In this document: one piece after another, positions 12,801-22,840 of the stretch | How positions within the stretch are numbered: position 1 is the first letter of the stretch | Layout: each line of letters starts with the position of its first letter | DNA from: Acholoe squamosa | Taxonomy: Eukaryota > Annelida > Polychaeta > Phyllodocida > Polynoidae | NCBI GenBank assembly: GCA_949317995.1 | Contig: OX439046.1 | Span: 56,027,774-56,091,773, forward strand | DNA length: 64,000 bases | Reading direction: 5' to 3' | Program-made: the position numbers and the translations under genes | The notes under the pieces: model-generated | Databases searched by the model: none | Seen by the model: only the letters and a program-made list of their open reading frames with translations | Told to the model about the DNA's origin: nothing

Positions 12801-15800
12801 TAATGACACCAACAAGGCAGAGACACAAAGAGACTCTGTAAAGACTCTAAACCATACAGTCAATGCAAGTCATATAGAAAAGGAGAACAGAGACAAAGTT
12901 TCTGATTATCGTAGAAATAGGTTGAAATTACAGAAGCACAAAATGAGTACTACTCGAGTCGACTCGCAAACTGTTGAAAGCAGTGTTATTGAAAAAACCA
13001 AAACTCCAGAGAATGCCTTTATGTTGGGAACAGTGACTGTTGTTGATTGCTCTAGTGATGAGGATGAAATTACCACTAAAACAAAGGCACCACATCCAGA
13101 CTGCTCTGTGACGGTTAGCAGTAGCAACAAGAGAACTGACTTAACTACACATAATAACTCGTCTTCCAATGTATCAGGAGTCACTTATTCCAATGACGCT
13201 GTAAAACAGAAGTCCTCTAGTGTTACCTATACAAATGTGACAAAAACGAAAGGACTGGAGCAAAGTTCTCCTGTCAAGAAGAATGTAGCAGTGGTGGAAA
13301 ATAGGAATTTTGTGGATAAAAGTGAAACCTTAAAGAAATCTCCAACACCAGATCGCAAGGTCAAAGACCCAGAGAAGGGTTCCCCAATGGCACCGATTGA
13401 TGTAGATAAGAATACAGAAATGCCACAAAACCGATCGAAGGTGCCGGAAAAAGGGTCACCAACGGCACCCATCGATGTAGATAAGAATACAGAAACGCCA
13501 CAAAACCGATCGAAGGTGCCGGAAAAAGGATCACCAATGGCACCGATCGATGTTGATAAGAATACAGAAACCCCACAAAACCGTTTAAAAGTGCTGGAAA
13601 AAGGATCACCAACGGCACCCATCAATGTAGATAAGAATGCACAAAGACCAGACTGCAGGGTCAAAGCTCCCGAGAAGGGTTCACCCGCCAAGCCAATAGA
13701 TGTAGACGAGAATGGGCAGGATGATCGGGCACATTTTGCACGAGTAAGGGGCTCAATAAATCAGCCTATTAATGTGGGCAGTGCTTCTAGTAAGGGCAAT
13801 GGTGATGTGAGACTCTCAGTTGCTAGCTCAAACAACTTCAAAACAACCACACCACCAAGGAACCATCATCATTCACCAGTAAATAACACTATCAGAAGCA
13901 GTCCAGAAGCAGCAGCAGTAAAAAGCAGCCCACAGTCCACAGAACGGAGAAAGGTGTACACTGAAGCCGAGAGGAGAGAGATGAATAAATCGTCCCAACA
14001 AAAAGAGCCACAGAGAAGAGTAGAAGTTAGCCCCAACAGCAGCAAGTCCAATAACAGCAGTGACATAATTGAAATAGATGATGATAGTTTAGTTGGATCA
14101 CCGGAGAAAACTTCCAATGTAGGGCCAGCTGCCAGAGGCCAGAGACCTTCATCTAATGCCCCTGTGACGGCTCCAAATGTACAAAAACCTGCATCTCAGC
14201 CCCCCGCACAAGCTCCCAATATAGCGAGACATCCACCCAAGCCTCATGTACCAACTCCAAATGTACCAAGACCTGCATCTCAGCCTCAGGCACTGGCTCC
14301 AAATGTAACAAGGCCACAATCTCAGCCTCCTACATCAAGACCTCCATCTCAGTCTCTCGCAACAGCTCTAAAGGTAACAAAACCTTTACCTAAGCCTCTC
14401 ATGCCAGCTCTAAATGTATCAAGATCCATAGCTCAGCCTCCAGCACCAGCCCCAAAAGTAGCAAGACCTGTAACACAGCCATCTGTACCGGTCCCAAAAG
14501 TATCGAGGCCTGCAGTGCAGCAACCGACACAAGCTCCCAATGTATCGAGGCCTACCTCTCAGGCTCCCGGACCAGCCCCAGACGTACAGACGGTGGATTT
14601 GACGTCGCCGGAGGGCAAAAAGAAGTTTGATCCTAAAGCTACAATAAACATTATGAACAAAGTTCTTGCCCAGTCAAAATCCAACGCACCAGCTGTGTTC
14701 ACCCAGACGATTGCAGACATGATCAGCAAGGTGTCGGCTGATGTCTTCAATGAAAAGTCTAAGGACTGTAAAAGTGCTAACACCCAGAGCAACCAGAGCA
14801 GCCGCTCCGCTGGTAACAGGAGACAGAATGTGGGCACCTCAGCAGTAACCCGTGCTCCTGGAGGTACTCACAAGGACTCTGGAGGGGCCAGCCATGCTGC
14901 CAGAAGTGCAACTCGTACTATGGCAGCAAACCGCGCTCCAATACCAAACCGGACCCCGATAAGCCCTAGTCAAAGTAACTCACGGCATAGACTTAACATG
15001 AATAGGGTCCTGCCAAAGTCACACCAGACAAACCAAGCTGTCCCGATGCAGGGGTCAGGTCAGCAGAAGTTACCAGGGTACAAGAATGGAGTTACCTACC
15101 ACAACGCACAGTCGCTACCAAACACGGCGAACCATTCCAGAGCTGGAACTGGACCAAACCAGAAAAGTCGAGTAGGTCCTCCACTTAATAATGCTACCAC
15201 TAACACTGCTAATCCCAGGCCTATGTTACTTGTACAAAATATTTCAAATTCAAATACTATCCAAAACTCCCATGTTCAGGGACCCCCATTCAACAATACT
15301 GTAGGAAACCAAAGACCAGGCGTAGTCACCCAAAGACCTATGCCTGGCAACCAAAGATCTATGCCTGGCAACCAAAGACCTATGCCTGGCAACCAAAGAC
15401 CTATGCCTGGCAACCAAAGGCCTATGCCTGGCAACCAAAGACCAGTTGTTGGCAACCAAACTCAAGTGGGTGTTAACCAAAGACCAATAGGTGGTCGTAT
15501 TAAGCTGGTTAGTCCACGGGCTGGCACCACTGGCCGGTCTTACACGGTGAATCGTCATGGTGTGGTGGTCAGTCCAAGGTCTAACCGGCCTGTATCGGCC
15601 TCTAGCCTCAGAGTCGGGCAGCGTCCTAATGGTGCAAACAGTAACAGTAAACACTTATCTCCAAAGCGATTGTTGTACCCGGGGTCCGCACCATCCCGGC
15701 AGGCTGGATCAGGGCAGGGTCGAGAACGACCAAGCGAGGTTGACTTCCAGCATTCTGTCCGAAACAAAGCCATAACCTCCACACCACGTCCGTCCCGATC

Positions 15801-16014
15801 CACGATTCAACCACAACAAATATCCATAGGTCAAGAAGGTGGCCTGAAAATAATGTCATATTCATCCCTGGCAACGGGAATGACGGTCCCGGTCCAGTCA
15901 GCACCACAAAAGAGGCCTGCGTCACTATCGCCGACGACTGGGAACGTACCCCGCAGACAGGAGGTTGCAAAGAAACGCAAAATAGAAACTGTTGTGTTAT
16001 CTGACTCAGACTGA
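791..16014 (+). CDS. DAXX: DAXX-like H3.3 histone chaperone, nine coding exons
   Basis: DAXX is a nuclear H3.3-H4 chaperone and SUMO-binding co-repressor; in vertebrates it works with ATRX. Coding exons by splice signals: 791-829, 1120-2379, 3172-3285, 4066-4144, 5809-5935, 6214-6333, 6571-6658, 6961-7066 and 11300-16014. All phases agree and the sum is 6648 nt, giving 2215 residues. The ATG at 791 follows an in-frame TAA at 785-787. Residues 14-70 match the DAXX helical bundle, 434-609 the histone-binding domain (including TRYPEVNKKIERF), about 610-644 the acidic tract, and the C-terminus is VVLSDSD. Human DAXX is 740 residues, so this protein is about three times longer, through a long linker in exon 2 and an enormous last exon. 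AATAAA at 16296-16301 is a possible poly(A) signal. Family assignment is strong; exon joins are inferred. Confidence 0.9.
1120..2379 (+). CDS. DAXX: DAXX exon 2: helical bundle domain plus acidic/serine-rich linker
   Basis: The exon starts after CTATTTCAG and ends at GAA|GTATGT, with phase 0 at both ends (420 codons). Its first 60 residues (FMKLCKAATDND..., FLASQECALALQHA, KFVYIKKFMSLLKA) match the DAXX helical bundle that in vertebrates binds partners such as ATRX. The remaining about 350 residues are Lys/Ser/Glu-rich and probably disordered. They contain a twice-used SDTEPL motif and a PLVIAADD segment that could be a weak SIM, and end in a strongly acidic run (2225-2330) before a Lys-rich helix leading into the histone-binding domain. 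In human DAXX the two domains are much closer together. Confidence 0.85.
3172..7066 (+). CDS. DAXX: DAXX exons 3-8: histone-binding domain and acidic tract
   Basis: Six small exons (3172-3285, 4066-4144, 5809-5935, 6214-6333, 6571-6658, 6961-7066) join without a frame break. They give the characteristic DAXX segments: ELTLDELQDDNSAY, the invariant TRYPEVNKKIERF, FPDYHDI, REAFTVVGNELQKRRMLDF and the final helix LEKYARKQ. In human DAXX this domain wraps around the H3.3-H4 dimer. The last exon of the block is almost purely Asp/Glu (EDSEEEEENEEE), like the acidic stretch that follows the domain in vertebrates. This is the most conserved and most confidently assigned part of the gene. Confidence 0.9.
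3631..3947. mobile_element. MITE-like element in DAXX intron 3
   Basis: The 317-bp segment begins CAGGGGTGTGAAAT and ends with its reverse complement ATTTCACACCCCTG. It contains two G-runs (3719-3727 and 3830-3837). No transposase frame is present. Target duplication is unclear. It lies wholly within the intron 3286-4065. Confidence 0.55.
9960..10170 (+). mobile_element. SINE-like 3' tail ending in CACT repeats
   Basis: The segment has two near copies of GGTGTCCATATGC.CGGGCAC (9967 and 10046) and then ATGACCTTAGCTGTCGG..TTGGCGTTAAACAACC followed by ACTCACTCACTCACT. A conserved tail that ends ...GCGTTAAAC plus a simple repeat is typical of invertebrate SINEs (from memory). I see no clear pol III head, so this is probably a truncated copy. 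Confidence 0.45.
10347..10592. mobile_element. TACCGTAATC MITE, copy 1
   Basis: The 246-bp element has about 27-bp terminal inverted repeats starting TACCGTAATCTCCCGCG with one mismatch; ends abut TA dinucleotides, consistent with TA target duplication. The interior carries further ATAAGGCGCAC-type motifs and no coding capacity. It is homologous, in reverse orientation, to the copy at 21196-21441, which has the same length. Confidence 0.8.
11300..16014 (+). CDS. DAXX: DAXX giant last exon with repeated SIM-like motifs
   Basis: One uninterrupted 1571-residue reading frame follows the acceptor TTCTCAAAG, in phase with exon 8. It is low-complexity and built from internal repeats: QVYKE(V/L)DIDE units (11970-12240), a 25-residue EKGSPxAPIDVDKN unit copied about five times (13360-13725), an APNVxRPxSQPP proline-rich block (14150-14590), and GNQRPMP copies (15330-15440). 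SIM-like hydrophobic-acidic motifs are VVIDLVEEDE (11830), VIQLSDD (12583), VTVVDCSSDEDE (13033), IIEIDDDS (14065), VDLTSPE (14593) and the terminal VVLSDSD (15991-16011), preceded by a KKRK basic stretch. The terminal SIM matches the vertebrate DAXX C-terminus. Nothing here looks enzymatic. Confidence 0.85.
11970..12240 (+). repeat. coding repeat: acidic QVYKE(V/L)DIDE units
   Basis: Four in-frame copies of about 26-28 residues begin QVYKEVDID or QVYKELDID and continue with acidic residues. The VDID/LDID core next to Asp/Glu resembles a weak SIM. The copies have diverged mainly at third positions, so they are old enough to have been under protein-level constraint (inference). Confidence 0.8.
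13360..13725 (+). repeat. coding repeat: 75-bp EKGSP-PIDVDKN units
   Basis: About five tandem 25-codon units carry the core EKGSPxAPIDVDKN. The spacing of the GTGCCGGAAA motif at 13441 and 13516 shows the 75-bp period. PIDVD resembles a SIM core, so expansion of the array may raise SUMO-binding valency. The last unit is the most diverged (PIDVDENGQ). Confidence 0.85.
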
Positions 16015-18824
16015 CGAGGGTTAATACGGTGGTGTTTATAGTTTACTCGCATATCGTTGGAATTTTATTTATCTCACAATTGACTTGGCATATTGATAGA
16101 CGTTTGTATATATTTCATAACAGGGATGGAAAGCATCCAAACAGTTGTCAACTTATTATTTTGTTATGAAAAGACTGACCAATCAAGTGGTGATGGCAAA
16201 TTTGATTTTTTCTTTCATATGGCTACAAAGTTATAGTACCATCCCCATATATATCTGTAGATAAGGCAAGATATGGTGAATTCTCTTCCCCCTAGAATAA
16301 ATTCAGTTCATTAAATGTGCCTTAGGAGGATAAATGCGGCACATCAAGTATGTAAAAGTCTTCGGGAAGAACGGTAATAATGTGATTTTTTTGTTGCATA
16401 TTTTGTTGCTAAAAAAAAGGGCCTCTGCACAATGAATTGAAATCATAAATGGAATAAGATTGTTGGCTACACCTGTGTAAATGTGGAAATTATTTCTGCA
16501 CTGCTTATATCTTTGTTGCCTAGTGCATGTTGTAGATAACTTGAAGTCTTAATCCATGATTAATATGTCAGTGCAGCTGTTATGTGTTAAAACATATGAT
16601 GTAGAGTTGAAACCGCTGCTGTATTGTCGCGTGAAAGGGCTAGGATTTGATAAGGTGTCATTCCCTTATAAGCATTAGGGTAAAGCGGTGTTAAAGATTG
16701 TTCACTTGGAAAAATCAATACCAAATATTCTTCCCCTTTACATTGAATATGTACCTGATATACAAATGTAATGGATGTAATCATCCGTTTTAATCATTAA
16801 GGTAATGTGAAGAATCTCAGTTGATTTGTAATACTTGTATATTACGCCATCTAAAACTGATTATCAGCTTTGTAGACATTCCTCCGTGGTAGGGAGGCAA
16901 GGGCATGCACCTTACAGGGGAGCACATTCTATGTATTAGATTATTAAAGAAATCCAAATCAAGTGCCATATGCGCCCTATAGGACTCCCTCAAGTCGGGT
17001 TGCGCCTTATGCGCGAGGTGCCCATTAAGCAAGTCAGTTACTACAGTACATGGTTTTCACACAGGCCTATTAACCATGTAAGGAGAGTAATAACTACATG
17101 AATAAATATGGTGTCACCACCCTAAATCAGACCACTTCCGGGTTTACTGGCCAAATAGTCCCTTCTGAACTTAGTTATTTTGAGGAATTTGGCCCCAAGG
17201 GAAGGGAAAGAGGGGCCAAACCCATTGTTATTTGGTATCAGAATGATGAGTAGGAGTGTTTCAATAGGCCCAGAATAATTTTTGTTCAAAACATAAATTC
17301 AGTGGAAGTTTATGGGGTGAAGGGGTCCTGATGTGTATTCATGCGCTGATCAGGCCTCACCATGCAAAAATCACTACCTGGTTACCATGGCAATTTGCGC
17401 AAAATATTATCTAGCCTGACTATATTTATGTGGACCTATCTTATTTTTTTCTCCATTTCATAAGCTAAAATATGGTGTAGGTTGCTAAGCACTGTGAGAA
17501 TTTTAAGTATATTTAATATCAGGTCAACGGTGGAAGACCTGTGATTTTTCGGATGGTCACAAGGCATTTAGGGTGGTGACACCATATGTAACAAGAAATG
17601 CGGTTGTGACTGCGTAAAAAATCGCCTCCCGCCGTCAATGTCAATTTCTCTATTCAGTAATTTTGTATTGTCATCACATGGGGCAAATGCAATCATCATA
17701 GCGCACTCCCGTACCACCGCTACGCAGCGTGGGAGGCGCTAAAAAAATTCATGTTCATTTGCTAGTCATCATGATGTCCTGTCAGTATTTGGGTACCGGT
17801 AGGTTCTGGGTAGCGTGCCTCGCTGCTGGCAACTCACTGGAACGGTATTGCTGCATTACGCCTATCTTGCAAAGTATAAACCCCATGATGTAGGCATTAT
17901 GTATGAGTGCATTGTGACAATGCAGCATAGTACATCAGAGTGCCATCATCACTATATATCTATGACTGGTCCAGTTTTCATTGCAACAATACCCAGAAAT
18001 TTTATTATTTTCACTCGTGTATCTCTTTTCAAGTGGTTGTACAGTGTCTACAAAGCTGATGATTGTCTATTAGTGGCCTTAGCCGCACAATATTACGATG
18101 TGATCCCAAATGAGCAAAATTGTTAATTTTAAAGCTATTAGATATTTAAGTAGGATATTCAATTCTAGTATATCATCATGGTTAACAAATATCTCAGGAC
18201 CCCATTTGTTTGGATTGGTTGTTATTAAGTAAGCACTAACTACAAATTGGATATGAAATGTAAAAGTTGACCCGTGTTGTTGAATCTTTAAAAAGGTATA
18301 TCATATTCATGCATCATGTTCAATTATCTGTCGCTGTGTTGCAGCTAGATCTGAAAGCGTCTAAAGTTTGCGGCTGAAACTCAAGGTTTTATGGACGCGT
18401 GTGTTGTACTTAAAAGGGTTGAAGTATAAAAATCATCATAAATCTCAAATTCACTTATTATACGATGTTGGTGCTATTCCAAAAAAACTCAAATCATTCT
18501 CTTTTTTTTTTGTCTATAAAATTGCCAGTGTGCAAAAACACAGGGTAGGAAAGTATCACGACATGCGCTTGTTCCCCTGGTTCTCCAATTTTTACTAACG
18601 ATACCTTTATGTGATGGACTGATATTTTTGACAAGTAGGTACGACTATTGTTATCTCTGTTGAGGGGGGCTGGTGAAATTGTGCAATAGTTTCTGAATAA
18701 GACAAGTTGTGAACTAGGATATAGGTGTACTTTTTTAACCGAGGTTATGTAATATAGACTAATTCACGACTATTGGGACACTCCTTTTTTTTGCAACCTG
18801 TTAAATTTGATTTTTTAATTCATA
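16015..18824. other. DAXX 3' UTR and following intergenic DNA
   Basis: A possible poly(A) signal AATAAA lies at 16296-16301, 280 bp after the DAXX stop; another lies at 19557-19562. Around 16950-17040 is a decayed relative of the ATAAGGCGCAC MITE family. No exon with convincing splice signals or domain was found. Confidence 0.5.
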
Positions 18825-19119
18825 TACCGTAATCTCCCGCGTATAAGGCGCACCCCGCGTATAAGGCGCACTTAGAGTTTTAGAATATGGTAAAAAAATT
18901 AAAAAATCCATAACTTCTCTTCTACTGAATGGATTCTCAAAGTTCAAAAAGCTATGTGTTGCTTGAACCCCCAGGACCCCACTGGACCCCATATGCAGCA
19001 TATGTGGCCATATGGGAGAGTAACATATCAAAAGAAAGGTCTTGGTGTCCCCCTTGTGGATCCAGGTAGAACTAAAATCCCGAGTATAAGACGCGCCTTA
19101 TACGCGGGAGATTACGGTA
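18825..19119. mobile_element. TACCGTAATC MITE, copy 2
   Basis: The 295-bp element is bounded by TACCGTAATCTCCCGCG and the inverted CGCGGGAGATTACGGTA. TATA-like flanks on both sides are consistent with a TA target site. The interior differs from copies 1 and 3, so it belongs to another subfamily sharing the same ends. Confidence 0.8.
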
Positions 19120-19907
19120 TATAGTATTTTTTCCTTCCTTAGAATTGAAAACCTGTTGTGAATAAACTTGTTTTCTGAAAATCACGATCTCCCAGAAAAC
19201 CAGAGAACCAACTTCCTTATCGAAAAAAAAAAATGGTTGAGACATATATTTGGATATTCATTTCATACGCAAAATTATTAGCTGCTTTGGTAATTCATAA
19301 TTAATATGACGTTGGCATATGTGGATGTACTATGTTGCTTCAAAATGTGTTGTTAAAAAAAGGTCATAGAATAATCAACTACAAAAGAGATTTGTATTAT
19401 TTATGAGGGGGTTGAAATATTGTCCAGAGGATGTGTTCATTTAGTTGAAGAGAATACTGAAGGTGAATGTGGATTTGACTTATCATGTTACAGGATGACA
19501 AATAATGTTTGAGGTTGAGATGTCATCTACGTTGAATACTGGTGTACATAGACTGAAATAAAACAGGGATGTACAGAACAAATGTATATGAATGTGTCTT
19601 CTTTTATCTTATTCCCAATCCTGTTGGAGGGCAGGAGGGAATCTGGGGAGTATACCAAAATATCTATAAACATCTTAAGTTATATCAGTATAGAACATAA
19701 CCTGGGAAATAAGCCTCATTTATACCACACTTGGGTGGAAAGACAATGGAAAAGCATGGCTTATATATCGCGTATAGCTGTTGTGAGTTGATGCAGTCCA
19801 CCGGGCAACCCATACACCCTCCAACAATCCTAAGATTGTGAATGGTTTTGAGTGGGTGACAGGGATCAAGTTTTCAGAATTTTGCCTGATTTCAGAGTTG
19901 CAGATTT

Positions 19908-21696
19908 CAGGGTGTCTGGCGATCCTACTTTTCCTACTTTTTCCTATTTTTATGATTTTGCTATTTTTTCCTACTTTTTCTCCAAAATACCTACTTTTTC
20001 CTACTTTTTTATTTTCATTTGGCGTGTGCAATATAAAAATACCATTAGCTGCTTTGAAGCACATCTTGCTTGTGTCAGTACATCTTTATAGTAACTTATG
20101 TCAAGTGAAATCAACCCTCAAGTCTTAATGTGTGCCATGCATAGGCTATTTTAGTTCCCAATGAGGTATACCTGAGGGAACTTATCACAGGCATGGTAAA
20201 TTATTAAGGAGTACCTGATTTTATTACCAAAACTATGGCATGTGAACGATTTTCCTCCTGTTATGTGTTTTATCCATTTAGTCTTGTACTGGCTAGTAAC
20301 ATTACTTTGGGTAGATTAGTACTTGCAAGAAACTGAGTACTGGAGTTGTAGCGCTACTACATTTAGCCTCCACATGGTTTATGAATAGTGCAGTTTTACT
20401 GTTATCTAAGATATCTATGACTCAGCATGTGAGTTGTATCATTGCAATTTGCAGTATTTATTAATCACATCTTCATTAAAGATTCAGAGATATTGGCTTG
20501 TGGAATGAAAGAGCCAATTCTGACACCATTGGTGCATCAATTGATGTTTGATTATGCTAAAGTTGGTTGTGTGGTGATGGTTAGTGATTGACTTGGTGGA
20601 CATATATGCTTTGAGCATTAGAAGTAGTATTATACTAATGTTTCACTCATAAACCCTTTAACAGAATACATGCAAACACCTGACTGATAGTGATCAGGGT
20701 GGTAATATCAAAATGTGGCTACATGAAACGTCAATATGAGACTAATGGTGTCAGTGTTGGCTGCAATCAAATAGATAGGGAATTTCAGTCAGATGGAGAT
20801 GAGGGGTCATCACAGGGGGAGTGATAGACAGGGGTTCGCATAGAGAGTGATATTGTGACATACTCTCTGTGTAGTACATGAATACATTGTACAAAAACTG
20901 TGTCTATTAAGTAAGTTCTATAGAGGGGTTAGTACCTCACAGATCTTGTATGGCAGCCATGATGAGGCAAACCTTTTGCCATAGACTTACCATTACAAGT
21001 TTTACCCGTTAGTGTGCTGAAACAACTAGCCAATTTCTGAATCTCAATCTAGGATCAGTAATCAGTAATACATTGGCAACAATTCATGACAAGGAAACAA
21101 TTTACTGTTTTATTTCACACATTGTGCTCCAACATGGCCACTGTACATCATTTTGACGTAGCAGACTCGCAGTGAATGCCTTCATGAAACCACTGTACTG
21201 TAATCTCCCGCATATAAGGCGCAGCTCACGTATAAGGTGCATCCCCAACTAAGAGAATGTAATTCCACGTATAAGGCGCACCTCTAAGGGCAGATTTTTG
21301 TTAATTTAGTACTGTTCTATAGTAAAATTACCCCCCTATAAGGCGCACCCCAAACTCAAGGCAATGTCCCTCCCACGTATAAGACTCAGCAGCATTTTGT
21401 TTGGCGTATTAGACGCGCCTTATACGCGGAAGATTACGGTATATCATGTTTCACATACCAATGATACAGGTACAAACTGAGCACCATTTAAATATGTTCT
21501 GGAATATTATCCTAATAGATTCTACATAAAAGCTTATCAATTTTGAGGATAAATAGGTTTGTTACACATGCATTGTTTATTCTACATATGTCCTACTTTT
21601 TCTTATATTTTTTTTTTCCTACTTTAGTCCTACTTTTTTAAAATTTTCAGTCCTACTTTTGTCCTACTTTTTCAAAGGGGTCTACCAGACACCCTG
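19908..21696. mobile_element. non-autonomous hAT-like element with nested MITE
   Basis: The left end CAGGGTGTCTGG and right end CCAGACACCCTG are perfect 12-bp inverted repeats. They are flanked by AGATTT at 19902-19907 and again at 21697-21702, a 6-bp direct repeat that looks like a target duplication. CAGGG ends suggest the hAT superfamily, which usually makes 8-bp duplications, so the class is tentative. CCTACTTTTT runs lie just inside both ends. A TACCGTAATC MITE (21196-21441) sits inside, showing it arrived later. No transposase frame is visible. Confidence 0.65.
21196..21441. mobile_element. TACCGTAATC MITE, copy 3
   Basis: This 246-bp copy has one change in the left end (TACTGTAATC) and is nested in the 19908-21696 element. 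It aligns throughout to the reverse complement of copy 1, including the ACTGTTCTATAGTAAAA core, so the two are the same subfamily in opposite orientations. Confidence 0.8.
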
Positions 21697-21702
21697 AGAT
21701 TT

Positions 21703-22840
21703 ACACAGATTTCTATTCTCAGATCAATTTCTTGCAATATTTTACAATAAATTACGTAAGAAGTTATATGTGTATCTTCAGAATTTTTCATGCACTGTGA
21801 CTTACATCCCTGGCCGTTGACAAATGTGCCATATTAAAGTGAGATATCAACCTTGTTGGGCAGTGTAGCCAGCATATTCAGCACAGGCTCTATGGTAGCC
21901 TGTGGTGACAAACTCTGTGTTTATTAATAATATATTTTATTGACAGCAAAAAAAAGAGGTCATTACTAACCTATGTGTCATATTTACCACACAGCACTTC
22001 TTACGTAGACCAATGGTACTTCCGAATATGATATTCTCCGTCACAGTGCCATGGCTTTTAAACGCCTTTTCAGAGTTCAAACGGTCATTAGTTACCTCTT
22101 TTGAACACTGGAATTTTTCTCTTAGATTCTCTGCATACTGCATGAACAATAGGAGAGTTGGAAGGAAAGCGGAAGAGAGATGGAGGAAAAAAATGAACAG
22201 GAGCGGAGAGGGAACAGAACAAGGGGGAGGAAGATGCACATTACGGCAATTATCTCGCTGGAAATGTCTGAAATCCTGTTCATATTGTGAAAGATTTTTG
22301 TGTAATTCTATTTTAGTACCCCCTGCAGACATTTTCAAAATGAGCGTTGTAGACATTAGAATCCAGTTACTGCAGTGAACAGTCATGTTGATGCCATTGT
22401 CAAACCATTGGTAACCTTACCCCTACTGCAGCCAATATGCCACAGATCGTGCTGAACACTGCGGCAATATTAGGACAATGAAAAAGCTGGGAAATATCAG
22501 GTTGCTATGGGCGTTGCCAGGTAAAATGTCGTCTGCTGTGTCCAACAGAGACGCCACATAGACGCCACGTCCTCACACAGGAAGTATCAGTAAAACAGTA
22601 CAGTACACATAAATTAAGATTTCTAGGACAATTTCCAGGATTCTATATCCCCGGGTCTATAGCAAAATTGATCTGCTAGTGACCATACAGAAAACCGGAC
22701 AGCATAACAACGAACTGGAAGTGGTTTCCTGCTTAAACATTTCAAGTGATATTTCCAACTATTTTGGAAACGTCGAAGTACAAGGAAATTCAATTAATTG
22801 GAAATAATTTGTTGGAATTTCTTCCAAAACCAGAAATAGG
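21703..22840. other. intergenic region upstream of the LDLa gene
   Basis: This is the presumptive 5' region of the secreted LDLa gene. Open frames on both strands at 21937-22386 overlap each other and show no domain. No clear TATA box or initiator was seen. Confidence 0.35.

Noticed and set aside
15250..15970. Minus-strand frames opposite the DAXX last exon
   Set aside because: Repeat-driven shadows (SLVARHR copies mirror GNQRPMP) of the well-supported + strand exon.
21937..22386. Overlapping open frames on both strands as a gene
   Set aside because: No domain, no splice context and no codon pattern; overlapping antisense frames of similar quality suggest chance.
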